NCBI GenBank assembly: GCA_017549805.1
Contig: JAFYNJ010000028.1
Span: 1 to 64,000, forward strand
Length of the DNA stretch: 64,000 bases
DNA from: Bacteroidales bacterium
GTDB lineage: Bacteria > Bacteroidota > Bacteroidia > Bacteroidales > F082
Reading direction: 5' to 3'
In this document: positions 45,001-50,385 of the stretch, in pieces
Position numbering within the stretch: the stretch's first letter is position 1
Layout: each line of letters opens with the position of its first letter
The notes under the pieces: generated by a model
Databases searched by the model: none
Told to the model about the DNA's origin: nothing
Seen by the model: only the letters and a program-made list of their open reading frames with translations
Made by a program: the position numbers and the translations under genes

Positions 45001-46205
45001 ACAACTGGATGATTGTCACAGAAGACAACGTCGAAAAAGTGGTGCCGACCATGGGGAATGTGGTTACTAAGACGATTGCTGGCTACGGCGACAGTGACGG
45101 CGGCTATGTGCTCATTGCCTCACCTGTCGGAATAGTCAGTCCCGGGAATGTGACCAACATGCTTGCCAACAGCTACGATCTCTATCGCTTCAACCAAGCC
45201 GCTGATATGGAATGGGAGAACTACAAGGCCAACACTTTCGACCTTGAAGTTGGTAAGGGCTACCTCTACGCCAACAGCGAGGATGTCACCCTGCTTTTCC
45301 CTGGCACACCATATAACGGAAGTGGTGAGGTTACGCTGAGCAAGACCGCTGGTGCTGAGTGGGAAGGTTGGAATCTCGTGGGCAACCCCTTTACTGAAAC
45401 TGTCTATATCGAAGATGGACGTGGGTTCTACACCATGAATGCTGATGGTAGCGAGATTATTGTTGCTTCAAACCCCAGCATCGAAGCGATGGAAGGCGTG
45501 TTCGTCATTGCCAATACAGATGGCGAGGCTATGACCTTCACCACCATCGAGCCTCAGAACAACAACGGCAAGGGACTTGCCCTTAACATCAGCAATGGCA
45601 GGAGCGGTGTGATTGACCGCGCCATCGTCCGTTTCGGTGAAGGAAGCCAACAGCGGAACCTGCCCAAGTTCCAAATCAACCGTAACAGCACCAAGGTCTA
45701 TATCCCGCAGGACGGCAACGACTATGCCGTGGTAAACGTTGGTAGAGACGGTGTGCACACCGTCTCTACGGAGATTCCCGTGAATTTCAAAGCCAAGGAG
45801 AACGGCAGCTATACGCTGAGCCTCAGCAGCGAGGAAGTGGCGTTCAGCTACCTCCACCTCATCGACAACATGACGGGTGATGATGTGGACCTGCTGGCCA
45901 CCCCGAGCTATTCGTTCGAGGCCAAGACGACGGACTATGCCAGCCGCTTCAAGCTGGTGTTCGCCACGGGCAATGTTTCCGACGAAAACGACCACTTCGC
46001 CTACATCAGCAATGGGGAAATCCGTCTGCTGGTAGAGACGTGCCATGGCGCGTCTCTACAGGTCATCGACATGACGGGACGCATCATCGTCGACCATAGA
46101 GACGGTGTGCACACCGTCTCTACCGCAGGAATGACTCCTGGCGTTTATGTGTTGCGCCTCATCAACGGTGACGACTTGAAAACACAGAAGATCGTCATTC
46201 AATAA
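39096..46205 (+). CDS. Giant modular T9SS-sorted secreted protein (2369 residues)
   Basis: The signal peptide is MKKTFILILLALLAFAPMAW followed by AQ. Residues ~100-260 carry ITINGG/VTINGG strands typical of a right-handed β-helix. Five modules of ~345-360 residues follow, each starting with a line like DPYLIYFTDQLDLLATRVN (near residues 281, 629, 978, 1340 and 1682), then YFKLMDDL and FxGHFDGNNKTISG. Each module contains GLUG-type turns (NYG, GGIVG) and Cys-containing NCH strands, which again suggest β-helix coils. Residues ~1989-2369 are shared with the protein at 25714 and end in a T9SS sorting tail. Three 28-bp palindromes interrupt this last region. It is probably a surface adhesin or glycan-contact protein; no enzyme motif was seen. 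Confidence 0.85.
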   Translation: MKKTFILILLALLAFAPMAWAQINYIDANGDPATCTNYQILDDIISAAPNSDKIIGYENMDNWFVLQGSNVVLNGRLGYQGNLHLILCDGAKLTINNADGNAIKSLDETETITTLTIYVQEYGTGQLVTNAAIQTENITINGGVISVTSGGAGIYAPSNDIVINGGTVTASAPNGDAIEGYNVTINGGIVSATGNGGIKNGQTGKTILGYTNNTDRITATNYQNGYTASTRIKDGQYMITDNGVIVYGPLNQNKLNAIAGHTLSPYNPTEWEGSGDSADDPYIIASVDDLNLLSLRTNGSDNDYSGKYFKLGANITYTPSTTWNDATSTENNFTAISGFNGHFDGDGKTISGLRIFATDNYHDQNGFFSNLGPNAYIENLTISDARIAGQSQVGAIAGYVNEGAAVTNCHVTGTVAVHAWGHTLQNHGGVVGINYGTISDCISEVTIRRNDNYAYGSEKVGGIAGTNSGTLSGNKVFNANITAADHYGAIAGLNDGGTFTNNYYRACTINDTANVTDKGCDGADVTTGDGAMSIHTITKPNDVTINTEPTLVYGETNYWKHGATITLNGGLDDTPTDGWQKAYYINGVALQENSTTIKNNFDMPAEDIEITIGEIHADWATSGAQGTEQDPYLIYFTDQLDLLATRVNNGTSTYSGNYFKLMDDLTYSYNGLGSDESNYTPIGFGYENNMFMGHFDGNNKSVSGIRIRKTGTGTDACYLGLFGSTKEAEVKDVTIKDTEIIGHRYLGGVVGHSWASMVSGCHVWNNVSIILANNDSNTAGGIVGHNDFYHTTTVTNCTSEVHIHTNTNSQCYNIGGIVGLNDGEVSNCFVMSANIGGGSQVGAIVGLGRYQHALSNNYYRNCVVNNASTNVGYNGADVTDNDGAVGVYTITINAQDVILSSSNEPMVTYQGTDYWKSGQNITLEGGLNGTPTPGYQKAYIINGEALTENTFVMPANDVTVTVGEIHADWETANAGTEVDPYLIYFTDQLDLLASRTNNDPTKHGYADKYFKLMNDLTYSYEGLDATESNYTPIGGNTNHFYGHFDGNNKTISGIRIYKGGTSQAVDDFQGLFGYMDYWYQHEIGDVKNLTLDDAVITGNDCVGGIVGRLYGGTVDNCHVTSSVFINTVVDGTYGHGGIVGDLTNHTATVSHCTSSVTLTVAPEISNLSEYGGIVGCCYSYCTLTDNFAIGATVPGLTGSYSNGAITGAVSYGILERNYYLGCKVGSENVTPSGVGCGGYNVDPYDIIENDGAVPVFTLSVASGITAEATVTLTHNEVDYYKLGTSVSLSYVTPAAPGYRHIYSVNGWPIEGNIFYMDDDAEVTVAPNQLIDFEEHQGSEDDPYLIYFKEQWDLLAERVNGTNAAPKTYSGKFFKLMEDISITTMVGANTTDKYFAGTFDGNGHKLTVSYNNTTDQHTAAFRNVIGATIKNLHVDGTIETSTYGPGGIVANNYGVTLINCRSSVSITSSRSDAAAGGLIAYTKGSVHTTIEGCVFDGTLTATGSANNFGGFMGWVNCNDGATVSITNSLYNPVSTNVTSGCMTFVRASEADLNNNINITNCYYTQTLGTAQGDKVYTITPAEPVTVQLLGDAEVYDVSGITIYGTGDKGLKFDDVFYAASGNVLDLNLGVTVPFTVANYLANGEVITSDNTGNNYILTMPDEDVTITATFSDVAWDGEGTEESPYLIYYNVQWDLLATNVNAGNNYNGVYFKLMDDISVETMVGSTNRPFRGIFDGGGHTLTFNKGTEASPYDQNFCAPFKAVEAATIKNLHTTGAIYTSKQHAAGFVAQLIPNTGNFTRFIGCRSSMKINSTVASDARTGGFIGSCSDAIPDFTHVPERLSIFFEDCLFDGEFSGTATGWGGFVGYYFHCESEGGNSGMVDFTRCLFAPSAMNISTTDAYNFVRSDVFGWDEVSGEWHHANYSYPEDVMTITKLYYTITCGDLETYLDEVQPTLVGNMTNVQLRNALGDNWMIVTEDNVEKVVPTMGNVVTKTIAGYGDSDGGYVLIASPVGIVSPGNVTNMLANSYDLYRFNQAADMEWENYKANTFDLEVGKGYLYANSEDVTLLFPGTPYNGSGEVTLSKTAGAEWEGWNLVGNPFTETVYIEDGRGFYTMNADGSEIIVASNPSIEAMEGVFVIANTDGEAMTFTTIEPQNNNGKGLALNISNGRSGVIDRAIVRFGEGSQQRNLPKFQINRNSTKVYIPQDGNDYAVVNVGRDGVHTVSTEIPVNFKAKENGSYTLSLSSEEVAFSYLHLIDNMTGDDVDLLATPSYSFEAKTTDYASRFKLVFATGNVSDENDHFAYISNGEIRLLVETCHGASLQVIDMTGRIIVDHRDGVHTVSTAGMTPGVYVLRLINGDDLKTQKIVIQ
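45742..45769. repeat. 28-bp palindrome in coding sequence, copy 1
   Basis: This is a perfect palindrome of arm GTAGAGACGGTGTG and its complement. In frame it encodes part of VGRDGVHTVST in the C-terminal region of the giant T9SS protein. Confidence 0.9.
46032..46059. repeat. 28-bp palindrome in coding sequence, copy 2
   Basis: The arm GTAGAGACGTGCCA pairs with TGGCGCGTCTCTAC with one mismatched pair. It has the same outer 9 bases as copies 1 and 3 but a different centre. It encodes part of VETCHGASL. Confidence 0.85.
46096..46123. repeat. 28-bp palindrome in coding sequence, copy 3
   Basis: TAGAGACGGTGTG and its complement form a perfect 26-bp core, identical in its centre to copy 1. It encodes RDGVHTVST, the same peptide as copy 1, because both are read in the same frame. 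Confidence 0.9.
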
Positions 46206-46228
46206 GATTACCTTCATGGGATTATATT

Positions 46229-46261
46229 ATTGGGGCGGACTTGTGTCCGCCCCAATTTTTT
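46229..46261 (+). terminator. Rho-independent terminator
   Basis: ATTGGGGCGGAC pairs with GTCCGCCCCAAT around a TTGT loop and is followed by a T-run. It follows the giant T9SS gene by about 25 nt. Confidence 0.9.
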
Positions 46262-46294
46262 GTCGATTTGTGATCATCAAATCAAAAGAATTCC

Positions 46295-46302
46295 TATTTT
46301 TG
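46295..46302 (+). promoter_or_regulatory. -7 box (TATTTTTG) for the AbrB-like regulator gene
   Basis: TATTTTTG matches the -7 consensus. The leader to the ATG at 46340 is about 30 nt. It probably also drives the acyltransferase gene. Confidence 0.6.
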
Positions 46303-46339
46303 CAGAAAAATATGAATTTTCATACAAATCACACAAATA

Positions 46340-46543
46340 ATGTTTAAAGAAAACGACAAATACATCTTCGGAGTTGTGAAGGTGGGCGATCGTGGACAGA
46401 TCGTCATCCCTAAAGAAGCCCGCGAAATCTATGGCATCAAGGCCGGCGACAGTCTGCTGGTGCTGGGTGACAAGAAAGGCATGGCTATTTTGAAAACGGA
46501 AATTTTCCAAGACAAAATCGATGAACTCTTAGACAAGGATTGA
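46340..46543 (+). CDS. AbrB/MazE/SpoVT-type DNA-binding protein
   Basis: The 67-residue product is a single swapped-hairpin β-barrel DNA-binding domain: VVKVGDRGQIVIPKEAREIYGIKAGDSLLVLGD. Such proteins bind DNA as dimers and act as transition-state regulators or antitoxins. The C-terminal tail (KTEIFQDKIDELLDKD) is helical and acidic. No toxin gene is next to it; the neighbour is a membrane acyltransferase 2 bp away, so a role in regulating that operon is more likely than a toxin-antitoxin function. Confidence 0.85.
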   Translation: MFKENDKYIFGVVKVGDRGQIVIPKEAREIYGIKAGDSLLVLGDKKGMAILKTEIFQDKIDELLDKD

Positions 46544-46545
46544 TT

Positions 46546-47664
46546 ATGGAACGCAAACATTTTTTGGACAACATCCGTTGGGTGACGGTGTTGTTGGTGT
46601 TGTTTTACCACGTCATCTATTTTTATAATGCCAAAGGCGTGTTTGGCGGTATCGGCGGCTTTTATGAAGACCAGCCTTGGGACGCCATCATGTCGCTGCT
46701 CTATCCCTGGTTCATGATGCTGCTGTTTTTGGTGGCCGGCATCAGCTCAAGATATGCCTTGGACAAGCTTTCGCACAAGGAATTCATCAAAACCCGCACC
46801 CGTAAGTTGCTGGTACCCGCCACGATAGGCTTGCTTGTCTTCCAATGGATGGTGGGCTATTTCAACACGCATGTGGCAGGAACCGATGTTCTGGCAGCCG
46901 TGCCCCAACCCGTCAAGTTTTTCCTTTGGGGGCTGCCTAGCGGCATCGGGCCACTTTGGTTCATCCAGGACTTGTGGCTGTTTTCGCTGTTGCTGGTATT
47001 GATCAGGGTGATTGAAAAAGACAAACTCTACAACAGTGTCGGCAGACTGTTCGAAAAAGAATCCGTTGGCCTGACCATCGGTTTGGTTGTCATAGGTTAT
47101 CTTTTGGTTTGGGCTGGTGCCCAAAGCACCATCTCGCATCCCAATCCCGAGTCGCTCGAAGGCCTTTGGAACCTCTATCGTCCCTTTGCCTACCTCGTGC
47201 CTTTCCTAATGGGATATTTCGTCTTTTCACACGACAGCGTGCAAAACCGTATCGCCAAAATGCACCTGCCCTTGCTGATGCTCGCTCTGGTAACAGGGGT
47301 TTATTTCACCATCGTGATGTACGGCAAAAACGACACCGACCCCATCGTGTTGAAAAGCTGGCTTTGCAACCTCTTCGCTTGGTTTGCCATCCTCGCCATG
47401 CTGGGTTGTTTCAAGACATGGGCCGACAAAACCAGTCCTTTTGCCACTTACATGACCAAGTCGAGCTACGGCGTCTATATACTGCATTATCTGGTGGTCG
47501 CTTCCTTGGGTTACATGATGAAGAACTACACCGATTTGGCTCCTTGGATGCAGTATGTAATCCTCTTCGTGGCCGTAATGACCATTCCGTTCCTTTTGAA
47601 CGAGATCATCAGAAGGATTCCGTTTGTCCGATGGTGCGTTTTGGGAATGAAGAAATCCTCTTGA
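46546..47664 (+). CDS. Acyltransferase family 3 membrane protein
   Basis: The 372-residue product has about ten hydrophobic segments. It starts with the Acyltransferase 3 signature RKHFLDNIRWVTVLLVLFYHV, containing the conserved Arg and His. Further blocks are WFMMLLFLVAGISSRYALDK, FKTRTRKLLVPATIG-type sequence near residue 85 and GPLWFIQDLWLFSLLLVLI. Family members O-acetylate sugars, lipopolysaccharide or peptidoglycan. The ATG at 46546 is preferred to an upstream TTG. It overlaps the convergent TrkH gene by 56 bp at the 3' end. Confidence 0.82.
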   Translation: MERKHFLDNIRWVTVLLVLFYHVIYFYNAKGVFGGIGGFYEDQPWDAIMSLLYPWFMMLLFLVAGISSRYALDKLSHKEFIKTRTRKLLVPATIGLLVFQWMVGYFNTHVAGTDVLAAVPQPVKFFLWGLPSGIGPLWFIQDLWLFSLLLVLIRVIEKDKLYNSVGRLFEKESVGLTIGLVVIGYLLVWAGAQSTISHPNPESLEGLWNLYRPFAYLVPFLMGYFVFSHDSVQNRIAKMHLPLLMLALVTGVYFTIVMYGKNDTDPIVLKSWLCNLFAWFAILAMLGCFKTWADKTSPFATYMTKSSYGVYILHYLVVASLGYMMKNYTDLAPWMQYVILFVAVMTIPFLLNEIIRRIPFVRWCVLGMKKSS

Positions 47665-49111
47665 CCAAGCTTCCGGCCACAATCAGAATCGGATAAAACT
47701 CCAATCTTCCGAGCAGCATCAAGGCCGTACTGAAGAGTTTCATGAAGTCGGAAAGACCGGCGTAGTTGCCCATCGAGCCGATGACGCCGAAACCGGGTCC
47801 CACGTTGCCAATACAGGCGATGGAAGCCGACATCCCGGTCAGGAAGTCCATGCCGCTCAAGGCAAAGACCACCATGCCGATGGCCATTGTGACCATATAG
47901 AGCATGATAAAGGAAATCACCGAAGATACCTCTTCTTCAGTCTTGGTGTTACCGTCCATCCTCACATAATCATACTTGTTGGGATGCGACAAAGTCTTGA
48001 TCATCTCGACAGTCCCCCTCAAGGCAAACCATACGCGGTCGATCTTGATGCCGCCCGCGGTCGATCCCGAACAGCCGCACACCATGCCCCCCACCAGGAG
48101 GATGGCTTTGGTAAAGGCTGGCCAGAGGTTGGTGTCGGTGGTGGCAAAACCCGTAGTCGTCGTGATGGAACACATTTGGAACGAGGCCATCCTGAACGCC
48201 TCGCCAAAAGAGCTATAGGTCTTGGTGATCAACAGGTTGGCGGTCATGCAGAGTGTTCCCAACAAGACGGAGCCCAAAAAGACCTTCACGATTTTGGTGT
48301 TGAACAGGTTCTTCCGGTTGCTGCCACTGGGCCAAAAAGTCGAGAAAATCAAGCTGAAATTGATGCTTGCCAACAGCATGGAGACGATCAAAATGGCCTC
48401 AATGACAGGGTTGTCGAAGGCGGCAATGCTGATGTTTTTCGTGCTGAAACCACAAGTGCTACATGCCGACATGGCGTGGGTGACCGCATCGAACCAAGTC
48501 ATGCCAGCCAGATGCAACCCGTAGGTCGAAGCCAAGGTCAGGCCCACATAAACGGTCATGATGCGATAGATGAACTGCTTTCGCCGACCGCGGTAATACT
48601 CCTTGGCGATGGACGAGAGCTCCATGCAAGCCAGCTGTGATTTCATGTCGTTGTGCGTGGAAATCAAAATGGAGATCAACGACACCACCCCGATGCCTCC
48701 TATCCACGCCGTGGCAATCCGCCAAAACAACAAGCCTTTCGGAACCGCCTCGATGTCGTTCAAGATGGACGCTCCCGTGGTGGTGAAGCCAGAGACGCTC
48801 TCGAACAAGGCATTGACGAAATTGAACTCATGCCCATACAGAACAAACGGCAAGGCACCGAACAAACAAGCGGCGACCCAACAGCCCGTGACGATAAAGT
48901 AACCTGCCTTGAGTTCAATTTTCCGCTGAGGTTTGGTGAAAAGGATGCATCCCAAACCGGCTGCCAAGGTAATGCCCGCAGAAATCAACAAGGGAAAGAA
49001 GCTGGCGTCAGAATGGTCAAGAAAAGCGATCAAAGCGGCAAGCACAATGAGCAAAAATAGGCTTAGTAGCGTAAAACCTATGAATCGTATGGTGATTTTA
49101 AAGATGCCCAT
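47609..49111 (-). CDS. Second TrkH-type potassium transporter
   Basis: The 500-residue inner-membrane protein has the TrkH pore-loop series: ESVSGFTTTGASILNDIEAVP, AMSACSTCGFSTKN, ITTTTGFATTD and ACIGNVGPGFGVIGS. The hallmark GGMVCGCSGSTAGGIKIDRV is present. The ATG at 49111 (MGIFKITIRFIGF) begins the first membrane segment; the frame is open further upstream but lies over the promoter. No trkA is adjacent, so it may use the TrkA encoded at 35189. The 3' end overlaps the acyltransferase gene by 56 bp. Confidence 0.9.
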   Translation of the reverse strand: MGIFKITIRFIGFTLLSLFLLIVLAALIAFLDHSDASFFPLLISAGITLAAGLGCILFTKPQRKIELKAGYFIVTGCWVAACLFGALPFVLYGHEFNFVNALFESVSGFTTTGASILNDIEAVPKGLLFWRIATAWIGGIGVVSLISILISTHNDMKSQLACMELSSIAKEYYRGRRKQFIYRIMTVYVGLTLASTYGLHLAGMTWFDAVTHAMSACSTCGFSTKNISIAAFDNPVIEAILIVSMLLASINFSLIFSTFWPSGSNRKNLFNTKIVKVFLGSVLLGTLCMTANLLITKTYSSFGEAFRMASFQMCSITTTTGFATTDTNLWPAFTKAILLVGGMVCGCSGSTAGGIKIDRVWFALRGTVEMIKTLSHPNKYDYVRMDGNTKTEEEVSSVISFIMLYMVTMAIGMVVFALSGMDFLTGMSASIACIGNVGPGFGVIGSMGNYAGLSDFMKLFSTALMLLGRLEFYPILIVAGSLVKRISSFPKRTIGQTESF

Positions 49112-49134
49112 TCTATGATTTCCCTTGAATTCGG

Positions 49135-49142
49135 CAAAAATA
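49135..49142 (-). promoter_or_regulatory. -7 box (TATTTTTG) for the second trkH
   Basis: On the minus strand this is TATTTTTG, 23 nt before the chosen start codon at 49111, which supports that start. Confidence 0.6.
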
Positions 49143-49175
49143 ATGATCTTGTGCTTATTTATCAAAAAAACTGCT

Positions 49176-49183
49176 TATTTTTG
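49176..49183 (+). promoter_or_regulatory. -7 box (TATTTTTG) for the AlkD-GNAT gene
   Basis: TATTTTTG lies only 8 nt before the ATG at 49192. With the usual 5-8 nt spacing to the transcription start, the mRNA would be leaderless or nearly so. Confidence 0.55.
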
Positions 49184-49191
49184 TTTTTTAT

Positions 49192-50385
49192 ATGAAAACC
49201 AATCAATTATACGATTCCATTCTTGCCCAACGCGACCCTTCGCAGGTGAAAGGTTTGATGCGCTTCTTCAAGACCGGCAAAGGCCAATATGGGGAAGGCG
49301 ACCAATTCTTAGGCATCAAGGTGCCCGTAACCCGAGAAGTGGTAAAGCAATGCTGGCAAGAGGTCGGTTTCGACGAACTGGAGACCTGCATTGCCTCTGA
49401 ATACCACGAGATGCGCTTGGCCGCCCTGCTGACCTTGATCCAGGTCTTCAAACACGCGAAGAAAGACAAGGCCTTGCAGCAGCAATGCATCGACTTCTAT
49501 TTGGCTCATACCCAATACATCAACAACTGGGATCTGGTGGATCTATCCTGTTACGAACTGCTCGGAAATTGGCTATTGGACAAGGATCGCAGCTTGCTTT
49601 ACGACCTCGCTCGCAATGGCAAGACCATCTGGGAACAGCGCATAGGAATGGTGAGCACCATGCAGTTTCTCCGTCATGGCCAACTTGACGACACCTATGC
49701 CATCGCGGAGATCTTCCTGGCCAAACCCAAGCCCCTCCACGACCTGTTGCAAAAGGCCGTCGGCTGGCTGCTCCGCGAAGCCGGCAAACGCGACGAAGAA
49801 CGGCTTAAGGAATGGCTATCGACACATCATCAAGCCATGCCGCGCACGATGTGGCGCTATGCCATTGAGAAACTGCCTGCCTATTCTTTCCGTCACGCCA
49901 CCATGGCCGACCTGCCCTTGATGCTCCGTCTTCGCGACCAAGCTCGGGAAATCATGCGTAGCTATGGCAACGTGAACCAATGGCCCGAAGGCTATCCGCC
50001 ACAGGAGAAATTTGAAAAGGATATCGAACTCGGATGCAGCTATATGATGAACGACCTCTGCGGTACCACCGTGGCCACCTTCGCCATGCTCCCCGGTCCC
50101 GATCCGACTTACGCCATCGTCTATGACGGCCAATGGCTGAACGATGCGCCCTATCTCGTAGTGCATCGTATTGCCAGCACGCCCGAGTCACATGGCGTTC
50201 TGGATGCCATCTTGGACTTTTGCGAGGCACAAGCCACCGACATACGCATTGATACCCACGCCGACAATATCGTTATGATTAACGGATTGAAAAAGCGTGG
50301 GTATCAGTACTGCGGCATCATCCACCTGCTCAACGGCGATGAGCGCTTGGCTTTTCAGAAGACCATCTCTACTTCACTATCTTGA
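49192..50385 (+). CDS. AlkD-type DNA glycosylase fused to a GNAT acetyltransferase
   Basis: The 397-residue product has two domains. Residues 1-~228 are an AlkD-like HEAT-repeat DNA alkylation repair glycosylase. The residues that in AlkD line the active site are present: Trp113 and Asp117 in NNWDLVDLSCYELLGNWL, and Arg150 in WEQRIGMVST. The AlkD part ends at its usual place (MPRTMWRYAIEKLP). Residues ~230-397 are a GNAT N-acetyltransferase (FRHATMADLPLMLRLRDQA, GNVNQWPEGYPP, VVHRIAS, DIRIDTHADN, LKKRGYQYCGII). Both halves are normally separate genes. No stop or frameshift separates them. It overlaps the convergent gene by 17 bases. Confidence 0.85.
   Translation: MKTNQLYDSILAQRDPSQVKGLMRFFKTGKGQYGEGDQFLGIKVPVTREVVKQCWQEVGFDELETCIASEYHEMRLAALLTLIQVFKHAKKDKALQQQCIDFYLAHTQYINNWDLVDLSCYELLGNWLLDKDRSLLYDLARNGKTIWEQRIGMVSTMQFLRHGQLDDTYAIAEIFLAKPKPLHDLLQKAVGWLLREAGKRDEERLKEWLSTHHQAMPRTMWRYAIEKLPAYSFRHATMADLPLMLRLRDQAREIMRSYGNVNQWPEGYPPQEKFEKDIELGCSYMMNDLCGTTVATFAMLPGPDPTYAIVYDGQWLNDAPYLVVHRIASTPESHGVLDAILDFCEAQATDIRIDTHADNIVMINGLKKRGYQYCGIIHLLNGDERLAFQKTISTSLS

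Noticed and set aside
46340-47664. AbrB-like gene as antitoxin of a toxin-antitoxin pair
   Set aside because: The neighbour is a ~10-helix acyltransferase, not a toxin-sized gene, and no small toxin frame is adjacent.
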